A DNA stretch of 64,000 nucleotides from Microbacterium hominis NBRC 15708 (GTDB taxonomy: Bacteria > Actinomycetota > Actinomycetes > Actinomycetales > Microbacteriaceae), in contig NZ_BCWI01000017.1 in assembly GCF_001592125.1 (NCBI RefSeq), positions 16,316 to 80,315 of the forward strand. Reading direction: 5' to 3'. The number at the start of each line of letters is the position of its first letter. Position 1 is the stretch's first letter. The notes beneath the pieces were generated by a model, which was not told the DNA's origin, did not search any database, and worked only from the letters and a program-made list of their open reading frames with translations. The translations under genes were made by a program, and so were the position numbers. Shown here one piece after another: positions 56,079 through 64,000 of this stretch.

Positions 56079-57152
56079 ATGATCATCGGTGTTCCCGCAG
56101 AGATCAAAGACAGCGAGCGCCGCGTCGGCATGACGCCCACCGGCGTCGACGAGCTGGCCGCGCACGGCCACCGCGTGCTCATCCAGAGCGGCGCCGGCGT
56201 CGGGTCGGGCTTCGGCGATGAGGCGTACCGCGCCGCCGGCGCCGAGATCGTCGCCGACGCCGCCGAAGTGTGGGGCGCGGCCGACCTGCTCGTCAAGGTC
56301 AAGGAGCCCATCGCCCCCGAGTACGGCTTCCTCCGCGAGGACCTGACGCTGTTCACCTACCTGCACCTGGCGGCCGCCCCGGCGTTGACGCAGGCCCTCC
56401 TGGATGCCGGGACCACCGCGATCGCCTACGAGACGGTGCAGCTGCCCGACCGCTCGCTGCCCCTGCTCGCGCCCATGAGCGAGATCGCCGGGCGCCTGTC
56501 GGTGCAGGTGGGCGCGCAGCAGCTGCTCGGTCCGGCGGGGGGCCGCGGCATCCTGCTGGGAGGAGTGCCGGGCACGCCGCGCGGCCGTGTCGTCGTGATC
56601 GGCGGCGGTGTCGCCGGAACCCACGCCGCGCAGATGGCGGTCGGCCTCGGCGCGCACGTGACGATCGTCGACCTGTCGATCCCGCAGCTGCGGCGCCTGG
56701 ACGAGCGCTTCGACGGTCGGGTCGACACGCGCGTGTCCACCCGTTCGACGATCGTCGACCTCGTCGCCGACGCCGATCTGGTCATCGGGTCCGTGCTCGT
56801 CCCGGGCGCCGCGGCGCCCAAGCTCGTCACCCTCGACATGGTCGAGCGGATGCGGCCGGGCTCGGTGCTGGTGGACATCGCGGTCGACCAGGGCGGCTGC
56901 TTCGAGGGCACCCACGCCACGACCCACACCGACCCGACCTACCGCGTGCACGACGCGATCTACTACGCCGTCGCGAACATGCCCGGCGCGGTGCCGCTCA
57001 CCTCGACCCTCGCCCTGACCAACGCGACGCTGCGCTACACGCTCGCGCTCGCCGACCTGGGCACCGACGCCGCCCTCGAGGCCGACGCGTCGCTGCGCGC
57101 CGGCCTGTCGATCCGCGGCGGCGAGGTGGTGGACACCCGCATCCTGGGGTGA
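56079..57152 (+). CDS. ald: Alanine dehydrogenase
   Basis: Interconverts L-alanine and pyruvate plus ammonia with NAD. 357 residues: N-terminal [20 protein letters not shown], catalytic His in YLHLAAAP, dinucleotide-binding [18 protein letters not shown], and the closing [15 protein letters not shown] segment. AAGGAG lies 7 bases before ATG 56079. Divergent from an AsnC regulator. With the facing aminotransferase it could recycle pyruvate and alanine during amine breakdown. Confidence 0.95.
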   Translation: MIIGVPAEIKDSERRVGMTPTGVDELAAHGHRVLIQSGAGVGSGFGDEAYRAAGAEIVADAAEVWGAADLLVKVKEPIAPEYGFLREDLTLFTYLHLAAAPALTQALLDAGTTAIAYETVQLPDRSLPLLAPMSEIAGRLSVQVGAQQLLGPAGGRGILLGGVPGTPRGRVVVIGGGVAGTHAAQMAVGLGAHVTIVDLSIPQLRRLDERFDGRVDTRVSTRSTIVDLVADADLVIGSVLVPGAAAPKLVTLDMVERMRPGSVLVDIAVDQGGCFEGTHATTHTDPTYRVHDAIYYAVANMPGAVPLTSTLALTNATLRYTLALADLGTDAALEADASLRAGLSIRGGEVVDTRILG

Positions 57153-57158
57153 CACCAC

Positions 57159-57179
57159 TCCCGCCCGGCGGGCGCGGGA
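57159..57179. terminator. Hairpin between convergent ald and aminotransferase
   Basis: TCCCGC and GCGGGA enclose a GC-rich loop that can pair further. It lies in the 33-bp gap between two converging stop codons. Confidence 0.45.
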
Positions 57180-57185
57180 TGCCCG

Positions 57186-58568
57186 TCAGAGGCGGGTCCA
57201 GGCCTCCGTCAGCACGCTGCGCAGGATCTGCTCGATCTCGTCGAACTCGGCGGGTCCGATCGTCAGCGGCGGGGCGAGCTGGATGACGGGGTCGCCCCGG
57301 TCGTCGGCGCGGCAGTACAGGCCCGCGTCGAACAGGGCCTTGGAGAGGAAGCCGCGCAGCAGGCGCTCGGACTCGGCGTCGTCGAAGGTCTCCTTGGTGG
57401 CCTTGTCCTTGACCAGCTCGATGCCGAAGAAGTAGCCGTCGCCGCGCACGTCGCCGACGATCGGCAGGTCCAGGAGCTTCTCCAGCGTGGCGCGGAAGAC
57501 CGGCGAGTTCTCGCGGACGTTCTCCAGCAGCTTCTCCTCCTCGAACACGTCGAGGTTCTCCAGCGCCACCGCGGCCGACACGGGGTGTCCGCCGAAGGTG
57601 TAGCCGTGGGGGAACGACAGGTCGCCGTGCGCGAACGGCTCGTAGACGCGGTCGTTCACGATCGTGCCGCCGAGCGGCGCGTACCCGCTCGTGACGGCCT
57701 TCGCGAACGTGATCATGTCGGGCTGGTAGTCGTAGGCCTGCGCGCCGAAGTAGTGGCCCAGGCGGCCGAAGGCGCAGATGACCTCGTCGGAGACGAGCAG
57801 CACGTCGTAGCGGTCGCAGATCTCGCGCACCCGCTGGAAGTAGCCGGCGGGAGCGGGGAAGCAGCCGCCCGCGTTCTGCACGGGCTCGAGGAAGACGGCG
57901 GCGACCGTCTCGGGGCCCTCGAACTGGATCATCTGCTCGATGCGGTCGGCCGCCCACACGCCGAACTCCTCGGGGGTTCCGCCGCCGAACCCCGACTCCG
58001 CCGCGCGGTAGTAGTTCGTGTTGGGCACCCGGAAGCCGCCGGGGGTGACGGGCTCGAACATGTGCTTCATGACCGGCAGGCCCGTGATCGCGAGGGCGCC
58101 CTGCGTCGTGCCGTGGTAGGCGATGGCGCGGGAGATGACCTTGTGCTTGGTGGGCTTGCCCTGCAGCTTCCAGTAGTGCTTGGCGAGCTTGAACGCGGTC
58201 TCGACCGCTTCGCCGCCGCCCGTGGAGAAGAAGACGTGGTTGAGGTCGCCGGGCGCGAGGTGCGCGATGCGGTCGGCGGCCTCGATGCCGGACGGGTGCG
58301 CGTAGGACCACAGCGGGAAGAAGGCGAGCTCCTCCGCCTGCTTCGCGGCCGCCTGGGCGATGCGGCGACGGCCGTGGCCGGCGTTCACGACGAACAGGCC
58401 GGCGAGCCCGTCGATGTAGCGCTTGCCGCGGGAGTCCCAGATGTGGTGGCCCTCGCCCTTGACGATGATGGGGACCCCGGGGCCCTCCGTCATCACCGAC
58501 TGGCGTGCGAAGTGCATCCAGAGGTGGTCGCGGGCCTTGGCCTGCAGGTCGGCGTCGTCGATGGTCAT
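57186..58568 (-). CDS. Class III aminotransferase (putrescine/amine-pyruvate type)
   Basis: 460-residue PLP enzyme. Cofactor contacts Asp261 (VSDEVICAFGR) and Lys290 (ITFAKAVTSGYAPLGG) and the FFSTGGGEAVETAFK loop are clear. The overall pattern, including the LWMHFARQS start, is of omega-amine:pyruvate transaminases such as SpuC, which use putrescine, beta-alanine or related amines with pyruvate as acceptor. It overlaps the upstream AsnC gene by 4 bp and faces ald, which can regenerate pyruvate from the alanine formed. The amine substrate is inferred. Confidence 0.9.
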   Translation of the reverse strand: MTIDDADLQAKARDHLWMHFARQSVMTEGPGVPIIVKGEGHHIWDSRGKRYIDGLAGLFVVNAGHGRRRIAQAAAKQAEELAFFPLWSYAHPSGIEAADRIAHLAPGDLNHVFFSTGGGEAVETAFKLAKHYWKLQGKPTKHKVISRAIAYHGTTQGALAITGLPVMKHMFEPVTPGGFRVPNTNYYRAAESGFGGGTPEEFGVWAADRIEQMIQFEGPETVAAVFLEPVQNAGGCFPAPAGYFQRVREICDRYDVLLVSDEVICAFGRLGHYFGAQAYDYQPDMITFAKAVTSGYAPLGGTIVNDRVYEPFAHGDLSFPHGYTFGGHPVSAAVALENLDVFEEEKLLENVRENSPVFRATLEKLLDLPIVGDVRGDGYFFGIELVKDKATKETFDDAESERLLRGFLSKALFDAGLYCRADDRGDPVIQLAPPLTIGPAEFDEIEQILRSVLTEAWTRL

Positions 58569-59047
58569 CGTGTCCCCCAGTTGTAGAGCTGACGGTGGAG
58601 TTTGAGGTAGACGAAGGTCTCGGTCGAGACCACCTCGGGAAGGGCGCGGATCTGCTCATTGAGCAGGTCCATGAGGTCGTCGTCGTTCTCGCAGACGACC
58701 TCCACGAGCAGATCGAACGAACCCGCCGTCGACACGACGTAGCTGACCCCCTGCAGGGTCGACAGCTGTGCGGCGATGCCGCGCGTGTCTCCGGCGACGC
58801 GGATGCCGATCATCGCCTGGCGGGCGAAGCCGAGCTGCAGCGGGTCGGTGACGGCGACGATCTGCATCACGCCCTGGTCGACGAGCTTCTGCACGCGCTG
58901 GCGCGTGGCGGCCTCGCTGAGGCCGACGGCCTTGGCGATCTCCGCGTAGGGACGTCGGCCGTCCTCCTGCAGCTGCTCGATGATCAGCTTGGATGCGGCA
59001 TCCAGGGTCTGTCGACGCGAAGCTGCGATTTCCGTCGTCTGAGGCAT
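58565..59047 (-). CDS. Lrp/AsnC family transcriptional regulator (amine operon)
   Basis: 160-residue regulator with HTH (GRRPYAEIAKAVGLSEAATRQRVQKL) and RAM domain (GIRVAGDTR, then STAGSFDLLVEVV). ATG 59047 is preferred over the TTG at 59065, which lies in the likely promoter. Its stop overlaps the aminotransferase start, so the two form an operon. An inverted repeat at 59075-59095 just upstream may be its own site. Confidence 0.9.
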   Translation of the reverse strand: MPQTTEIAASRRQTLDAASKLIIEQLQEDGRRPYAEIAKAVGLSEAATRQRVQKLVDQGVMQIVAVTDPLQLGFARQAMIGIRVAGDTRGIAAQLSTLQGVSYVVSTAGSFDLLVEVVCENDDDLMDLLNEQIRALPEVVSTETFVYLKLHRQLYNWGTR

Positions 59048-59074
59048 GATCCGCGACGATATCAATCGCGGCAG

Positions 59075-59095
59075 TGAATAATCAAGACTGATTCA
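59075..59095. promoter_or_regulatory. Inverted repeat upstream of second AsnC-type gene
   Basis: TGAATAATCAAGACTGATTCA has matching TGAAT/ATTCA ends and AT-rich flanks around its centre, similar to Lrp-type sites. It begins in the intergenic region and reaches the stop codon of the decarboxylase gene. Confidence 0.4.
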
Positions 59096-60484
59096 GAAGC
59101 TCTCGGGGGTCTCCATGGTGTCCAGGATGCCGATGAGGTCCTCGAACGTGGTGCGCGGGTTGAGGATCGCGAACCGCGCGTTCGCCCGGCCTTCGTGGCT
59201 CGACGGCGTGACGAAGGCGTGCTGCACGTCGAGCAGGCGCTGCGACCAGGCCTCGTATTCGGTCCGGGTCCAGCCGTCGCGCTCGAAGACGACGACGCCG
59301 AGCTGAGGCTGGCGCACGAGCGAGAAGCCGGGGCGCGCCGCGATCTCGTCGGCGATGCGGCGCGCCAGCACGATCGACGCGCTCACCGCCTCGCGGTAGG
59401 CGGCGGCGCCGTGCGTGGCGAGCGAGAACCACAGGGGGAGCCCCCGCGCGCGGCGCGTGAGGTGCGCGGCGTAGTCGGACGGGCTGTAGTCGGAGCGGTC
59501 GGTCAGCGTGTCGAGGTACTCGGCGTGCTGAGTGTGCGCGCGCCGGCCCTGCTCGGGGTCGCGGTAGATGAGGGCGCACGCGTCGAAGGGGGCGAACAGC
59601 CACTTGTGCGGGTCGACGATGACCGAGTCGGCGTGCTCGACCCCCGCGTACAGGTGCCGGGCCAGCGGCGAGAGCATGCCGGCCAGGCCGTAGGCGCCGT
59701 CGACGTGCAGCCAGACGTCGTGCGCGTGGGCCGCGGCGGCGACCCCGGCGATGTCGTCGACGATGCCGAAGTTGGTCGAGCCCGCCGTGGCGACGACGGC
59801 GAACACCCGCTCGTGTACGTCGGCCAGCGTCGCGGCCACCGCGTCGCCGCGCAGCACGCCGTCGGCATCCGTCGGCACGGTGATCACGTCGACGTCCATG
59901 ACGCGGGCGGCCGAGGCGATCGAGGAGTGCGCCTGCGAGCTGCAGACCACGGCCCAGCGCGCGGGGGCGGGCGCTGCCGCCTCGGCGTGCCGTGCGCGCG
60001 CGGCTTCCCGCGCCGCGACGAGGGCGGAGAGGTTTCCGAGCGTGCCGCCCTGCACGAAGACGCCGCCCGCGGATGCCGGCAGGCCGAACTCGTCGGCCAG
60101 CCAGCGCAGCACCTCGTTCTCGGCGTGCACCGCGCCCGCGCCCTCCAGCCACGAGCCGCCGTAGAGCGCGCTCGCCGACACGACGAGGTCGAATGCCGCC
60201 GCGGCCTTCGTGGGGGCCGTGGGGATGAAGGAGAGGTAGCGGGGGTCGTCGGTGGTGATGCAGGCCGGGGCGAGCACGTGTGTGAACACACCGAGCGCGC
60301 GCTCCGCGCCGACGCCGTCCTCGGAGATCGTCCGACCGGCGAGCCGGCTCAGCTCCGCCGCGGAGAGCGGCTTGTCGAGCGGGGTGTCCTGGGCGAGCAG
60401 GCGTTCGCGGGAGTAGTCGAGCACGAGATCGACGATGCGGCGGGTCTCGGCGGTGACGTCGTGCATGCGGGCGGCATCGGTCAT
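59093..60484 (-). CDS. Group II pyridoxal-dependent decarboxylase
   Basis: 463-residue PLP decarboxylase. Lys294 in DPHKWLF binds PLP, Asp262 in HVDGAYG contacts its ring nitrogen, and His186 stacks on the cofactor. The aromatic-amino-acid/diaminobutyrate/glutamate decarboxylase family fits; specificity cannot be read. In an operon with an agmatine deiminase homologue and an amidase, its substrate may be a basic or aromatic amino acid. ATG 60484 overlaps the amidase stop. Confidence 0.88.
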   Translation of the reverse strand: MTDAARMHDVTAETRRIVDLVLDYSRERLLAQDTPLDKPLSAAELSRLAGRTISEDGVGAERALGVFTHVLAPACITTDDPRYLSFIPTAPTKAAAAFDLVVSASALYGGSWLEGAGAVHAENEVLRWLADEFGLPASAGGVFVQGGTLGNLSALVAAREAARARHAEAAAPAPARWAVVCSSQAHSSIASAARVMDVDVITVPTDADGVLRGDAVAATLADVHERVFAVVATAGSTNFGIVDDIAGVAAAAHAHDVWLHVDGAYGLAGMLSPLARHLYAGVEHADSVIVDPHKWLFAPFDACALIYRDPEQGRRAHTQHAEYLDTLTDRSDYSPSDYAAHLTRRARGLPLWFSLATHGAAAYREAVSASIVLARRIADEIAARPGFSLVRQPQLGVVVFERDGWTRTEYEAWSQRLLDVQHAFVTPSSHEGRANARFAILNPRTTFEDLIGILDTMETPESF

Positions 60485-62193
60485 GTGCGGTCCTTCAGGG
60501 CGGGGGTGCGCGGCGGCACCGGTCGTTCGGGGGTGAGTGTCTCGATCGCGCAGCCGAGGCGCAGGAGTGCGACGTCGTCGCCGGATCGTCCCGCGATCGT
60601 CAGCCCGACCGGCATCCCGATGTCGGCCAGGAGTCCCATCGGCACCGTCACCGTCGGGATGCCGAGATGGCGGATGGCGAGATTGCCGTTCGCGACCCAC
60701 ACGCCGTTTCGCCAGCCGAGGTCGGCGGAGGCGGGGTTCACGTCCATGTCGGCGGGGCCGACGTCGGCGACGGCGGGGAAGACGACGGCGTCGAGGCCGC
60801 GATCGTCCATCCAAGCCTCCAGGTCGAGCCGGCGGGTGCGCTCGAGGCCGCGGAGGCCCTCCTCCAGCTCGGGCATGTCGCGCCAGGAGGTGCCGGGGTG
60901 GGCGCGCACCCAGTCGGGGTAGGTCGCGATGTCGTCGTCGAAGCCGGTGTAGCGGTCGGGAAGGGCGCCGGCCGGGTGCGGGAAGATGCGGGCGCCGTCG
61001 ACGGCGGCGAGCGAGGACAGGGCGGGGTCGCCGTTCGCGGCGAGGAAGTCCTCCCACGCCCACGCCGACAGGTCGACGATCTCGCGGCGCAGGTAGGCGG
61101 GCGAGACGAGCCCGCGGGTCGCGATCGTGGGCGCGCCCGGGCGGTCGCCCTCGTAGTTGCTGACCACGGGGAAGTCGACCTCCACGACCTCGGCGCCCGC
61201 GGCCTCCAGTGCGGCGCGCGTCTGCTCCCACAGCGAGATCACGGAGGCACGCGTCCGGATCCGCTGCCCCGTCGGGCCGCCGATGCCGGGTGCGGCGGAG
61301 GTCCCGGCATCCGGATCGGCGTTGACGTACATCCGGGGGATGCCGAGGCGCAGTCCGGCCACCGCGGCGCCGGAGGCGAGCGTCCGGTAATCCGCCGGTC
61401 GCAGGGCCGAGGGGGCGGGGAGGGGGATCCACGGCTGTGTGCGCCAGAAGTCGCCGCGGGTGTCGGGGTCGTCGGCGACGACCACGTCGAGCACCTCCAG
61501 GAGGTCGGCCATCGTGCGGGTGTGAGGCACGACGACGTCCATCGTGGGCACCAACGGCCAGTTGCCGCGCGTCGAGATGACGCCGCGCGAGGGCGTGTAG
61601 GCGCACAGGGCGTTGTTGCTGGCGGGCCCGCGGCCGCTCGACCACGTCTCCTCGCCCAGGCCGAAGGCCGCGAAAGACGCCGCGGTCGCCGTTCCCGAGC
61701 CGTTGGACGAGCCCGAGCCGAACGGCGCCGTCAGCCAGTCGCGGGAGTAGGGGCTCTCGGCGCGCCCGTAGACGCCGCGCTGCATGCCGCCGTTGGCCAT
61801 CGGCGGCATGTTCGTCAGTCCGAGGCAGATCGCACCGGCGGCGCGCAGGCGCTCGATCGTGAACGCGTCGCGCTGGGCGACCAGCTCGGCGAAGGCGGGG
61901 GAGCCCGCGGCTGCCGTCAGGCCGCGCACGAGGTAGCTGTCCTTCGCGGTGTACGGGATGCCGTCCAGCGGCGAGAGCGCAGCGCCGCGGGCGCGGCGCG
62001 CGTCGGAGGCCGCGGCCTCCGCGAGCGCGTCGGGGTTGCGGACGACGACGGCGTTGAGGGCGGTCGTCGTGTCGGGGCCGTCGTAGGCGTCGATGCGCGC
62101 GAGGAAGGCCTCGACGAGTTCGACGGCCGTCGCGCGCCCGTCCTCGAGCGCGGCGCGGAGGTCGGCGATGGTGGCCTCGACGACGTCGATCAT
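60481..62193 (-). CDS. Amidase signature family protein
   Basis: 570-residue Ser-cisSer-Lys amidase. Lys84 lies in YTAKDSY and the serine-rich loop GSGSSNGSGTA spans 159-169. A long C-terminal half is complete. Such enzymes hydrolyse amides or carbamoyl groups. Placed between agmatine deiminase and a decarboxylase, it could take the part of N-carbamoylputrescine hydrolase, normally done by a nitrilase-fold enzyme; this is inference. Start and stop overlap both neighbours by 4 bp. Confidence 0.87.
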   Translation of the reverse strand: MIDVVEATIADLRAALEDGRATAVELVEAFLARIDAYDGPDTTTALNAVVVRNPDALAEAAASDARRARGAALSPLDGIPYTAKDSYLVRGLTAAAGSPAFAELVAQRDAFTIERLRAAGAICLGLTNMPPMANGGMQRGVYGRAESPYSRDWLTAPFGSGSSNGSGTATAASFAAFGLGEETWSSGRGPASNNALCAYTPSRGVISTRGNWPLVPTMDVVVPHTRTMADLLEVLDVVVADDPDTRGDFWRTQPWIPLPAPSALRPADYRTLASGAAVAGLRLGIPRMYVNADPDAGTSAAPGIGGPTGQRIRTRASVISLWEQTRAALEAAGAEVVEVDFPVVSNYEGDRPGAPTIATRGLVSPAYLRREIVDLSAWAWEDFLAANGDPALSSLAAVDGARIFPHPAGALPDRYTGFDDDIATYPDWVRAHPGTSWRDMPELEEGLRGLERTRRLDLEAWMDDRGLDAVVFPAVADVGPADMDVNPASADLGWRNGVWVANGNLAIRHLGIPTVTVPMGLLADIGMPVGLTIAGRSGDDVALLRLGCAIETLTPERPVPPRTPALKDRT

Positions 62194-63251
62194 CGCGGCG
62201 TCTCCTGCCCGCCGAGTGCGGGCTGCTGCTGCGTGATGCAGTGGATGCCGCCGCCGCGGGCGAAGATCGGGCGGGCGTCGACCGTGACCACCTCGCGTCC
62301 CGGGTAGGCGTCGGCGAGGATCGCGCGGGCCTCGGCATCCGCCTTCTCCTCGCCGAAGCCGCAGGCGATGACGCCGCCGTCCACGACGAGGTGGTTGACG
62401 TAGCTCCAGTCGACGAAGCCCTCGTCGTCGCCGTGGCCGTCGCGCAGCGTCGCCGGCGCGGGAAGCTCGATGACCTCGAGGCGGCGTCCGGCCGCGTCGG
62501 TCTGCGCGGCGAGCAGCTCGTGCAGGGCCCCGCTGACGGCATGGTCGGGGTGCGCGGGGTCGCGCTGGGTGTGCAGCAGCACGCGGCCGGGGGAGGGGAA
62601 GGTCGCGACGATGTCGACGTGGCCGTTGGTGCCGAAGTCGTCGTAGTCGCGCGTGAGCCCCCGCGGTAGCCAGATGGCTTTCGTCGTGCCCAGCGTGCGG
62701 GCGAACTCCGCTTCGACGCGGGCCCGGTCGGCGTAGGGGTTGCGGCGCGGGTCGAGCTGCACCGTCTCGGTCAGCAGCACCGTGCCCTCGCCGTCGACGT
62801 GGAAGCCGCCGCCCTCGGTGACCAGCGTGGAGGACACGAGCTCGGCGCCGACCTCGGCCGCGATGAGGCGGGCGTGCTCCGCCGAGCGCTCCCACCGCGC
62901 CCAGTCGTGGGCTCCCCACCCGTTGAAGATCCAGTCGACGGCCCCCAGGACGCCGGGACGTTCGTCGTCGACGACGAACGTCGGGCCGTGGTCGCGCATC
63001 CAGAACTCGTCGACGGGCGCCTCCAGGATCGAGACGTCGCCGGGCAGCATCCGCCGGGCGCGCGCGAGCTCGGAGGGGTCGACGACCATCGTCACCGGCT
63101 CGAAGCGGGCGATCGCCGCGGCGACCTCCGTCCAGGCGGCGTAGCCCTCGTCGCGGTCGGCATCGCGCTCGCCGAGGGTCGGCCCCTCGACGGGGAAGGC
63201 CATCCACGTGCGCGCGTGCGGCGCGGTCTCGCTCGGCATCCGCCAGCTCAT
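62190..63251 (-). CDS. Agmatine deiminase family protein
   Basis: 353-residue amidinotransferase-fold enzyme (peptidyl-arginine/agmatine deiminase family) expected to hydrolyse agmatine to N-carbamoylputrescine and ammonia. Catalytic residues are recognisable: EFWMRDHGPTF, the EGGGFHVDGEG loop, NGHVD and the terminal Cys (about 338) in GGGIHCITQQQP. ATG 63251 has GAGG 6 bases upstream, better placed than ATG 63257. It is the first gene of the leftward operon and is divergent from a TetR regulator. Confidence 0.9.
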   Translation of the reverse strand: MSWRMPSETAPHARTWMAFPVEGPTLGERDADRDEGYAAWTEVAAAIARFEPVTMVVDPSELARARRMLPGDVSILEAPVDEFWMRDHGPTFVVDDERPGVLGAVDWIFNGWGAHDWARWERSAEHARLIAAEVGAELVSSTLVTEGGGFHVDGEGTVLLTETVQLDPRRNPYADRARVEAEFARTLGTTKAIWLPRGLTRDYDDFGTNGHVDIVATFPSPGRVLLHTQRDPAHPDHAVSGALHELLAAQTDAAGRRLEVIELPAPATLRDGHGDDEGFVDWSYVNHLVVDGGVIACGFGEEKADAEARAILADAYPGREVVTVDARPIFARGGGIHCITQQQPALGGQETPR

Positions 63252-63282
63252 CGGCATCCTCGACTCTCGTCCGGTCCTGGAG

Positions 63283-63305
63283 TAGCTTATTGATCACATG
63301 ATCAA
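63283..63305. promoter_or_regulatory. Divergent -10 boxes and TetR-type operator
   Basis: TTGATCA-CA-TGATCAA (63290-63305) is a perfect 7-bp inverted repeat. Directly beside it TAGCTT (plus, 63283-63288) and TAAGCT (minus, 63289-63284) are overlapping TANNNT boxes facing opposite ways. A TetR dimer bound here would block both the regulator and the amine operon. Confidence 0.6.
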
Positions 63306-63327
63306 CTCATCGGAGGGTAGCGAGCGG

Positions 63328-63951
63328 ATGCCGCAGACGTCAACCACCGCACGCGCGCGATTGAGCGCCGAGCAGCGGCGTGAGCAGATCGCCGGGGCCG
63401 CGCACGACCTGGCGCTCGCCGACGGTCTGGACGCGGTGACGCTGCGCGCCGTCGCCACGCGCGTGGGGGTGGCGTCGGGACTCGTCGCCCACTACATCCC
63501 GAGCATGGACGACCTCGTCGCCGACACCTTCTTCGACATCGTGGCCGGCGAGCTCGACGAGGTGCGCGCGCTCCTCCCCGACGCGCCCGCGCCGGTGCGG
63601 ATCGGCGCGCTGCTGCGGACCACGCTGGATCCCGCCCGGCGCGACGTCACCCTCGTCTGGGTGCAGGCGTGGGCGCTGGGGACGCGCAACGCGCCGCTCG
63701 CCGAGAGGGTGCGGGCGGCGATGGACGCCTGGCGCGGCGCGCTCGCCGACGAGATCGTGCGGGGGATGGATGCCGGGGCGATCCCTGCGGCCGATCCGGA
63801 GCCCCTCGCCTGGCACCTGCTGGCGATGATCGACGGTCTCAGCGCCCACGCGCTGGTCGGCTGGGGGCCGGGGATCGAGCCGGTCGCGCCCGTGCTGCGC
63901 GCGGCCGCGGGCCTGCTCGGGGTGGAGGCGGACGCGCTCGACGGGGCCTGA
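63328..63951 (+). CDS. TetR family transcriptional regulator
   Basis: 207-residue regulator: N-terminal HTH (AEQRREQIAGAAHDLALADGLDAVTLRAVATRVGVASGLVAHYI) and a C-terminal helical ligand domain, of the BetI-like kind. ATG 63328 is chosen because GGAGGG lies 10 bases upstream; ATG 63298 sits inside the palindrome, though a near-leaderless start there cannot be excluded. It is divergent from the agmatine deiminase operon and probably represses it until an amine is present. Confidence 0.88.
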   Translation: MPQTSTTARARLSAEQRREQIAGAAHDLALADGLDAVTLRAVATRVGVASGLVAHYIPSMDDLVADTFFDIVAGELDEVRALLPDAPAPVRIGALLRTTLDPARRDVTLVWVQAWALGTRNAPLAERVRAAMDAWRGALADEIVRGMDAGAIPAADPEPLAWHLLAMIDGLSAHALVGWGPGIEPVAPVLRAAAGLLGVEADALDGA

Positions 63952-63967
63952 CGGTGGCCTCGGGCGG

Positions 63968-63983
63968 TCGCGGGATTCCGCGA
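63968..63983 (+). terminator. Hairpin after TetR gene
   Basis: TCGCGG and CCGCGA pair around a GATT loop, 16 bases after the stop codon. The last bases of the window show no further gene. Confidence 0.4.
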
Positions 63984-64000
63984 TCTCTCGCTCGCTCTCT

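Overview
The window is high-GC (about 70% by eye) and carries the codon habits and gene families of an actinobacterium. Families such as the fused DppDF ATPase, LAXTG-type sorted surface proteins, MocR regulators and a DUF222/HNH endonuclease remnant, together with many TANNNT-N6-ATG leaderless starts, point to Microbacteriaceae, most likely Microbacterium. This is inferred from gene content and composition only. No rRNA, tRNA, CRISPR array, insertion sequence or prophage gene was recognised.

Layout. 1-638: 3' end of an ECF transporter T subunit. 654-5928: glycerol block, a SorC-type regulator divergent from glpD-glpF-glpK with three phased palindromic boxes between them. 6133-9094: a small unknown protein and a three-gene SDR/enoyl-CoA hydratase operon. 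9156-15862 (minus): beta-glucoside PTS operon (BglG-type antiterminator, RAT/terminator switch, EIIBCA, phospho-beta-glucosidase, HAD phosphatase), continuing closely into a LysE exporter and a second HAD phosphatase. 16042-24439: a translationally coupled peptide-import operon (binding protein, M14 peptidase, two permeases, SxxK serine hydrolase, GbsR/MarR regulator, double ATPase).

24472-40291 is the most distinctive region, a fructan locus. A LacI-controlled ABC importer, an intracellular GH32/GH68-like enzyme and a secreted levanase run rightward, followed by a second LacI regulator. A leftward operon encodes two LAXTG-anchored surface proteins and a membrane-anchored GH32 enzyme. It diverges from a secreted levansucrase across a perfect 30-bp palindrome whose arms carry a TTGACA box in each direction. 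A PTS EIIBC permease follows. The set suggests that sucrose is turned into levan outside the cell and that levan or its fragments are later cut and imported.

40288-47873 is mostly housekeeping: rlmN, an aldo/keto reductase, Nudix, VOC, RNase HI, GNAT, MBL and a MocR regulator. It is interrupted at 44544-45200 by a decayed endonuclease fragment and a lower-GC stretch with one small membrane protein. 47874-51126 holds PEP synthase and its bifunctional regulatory protein. 51276-53806 is an ABC-2 exporter.

53886-63951 is an amine/amino-acid block: an APC permease, two Lrp/AsnC regulators, alanine dehydrogenase, a class III aminotransferase, a PLP decarboxylase, an amidase, an agmatine deiminase homologue and a TetR regulator whose palindrome overlaps divergent promoters. 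A plausible reading is conversion of agmatine or related amines to putrescine, followed by transamination with alanine/pyruvate cycling.
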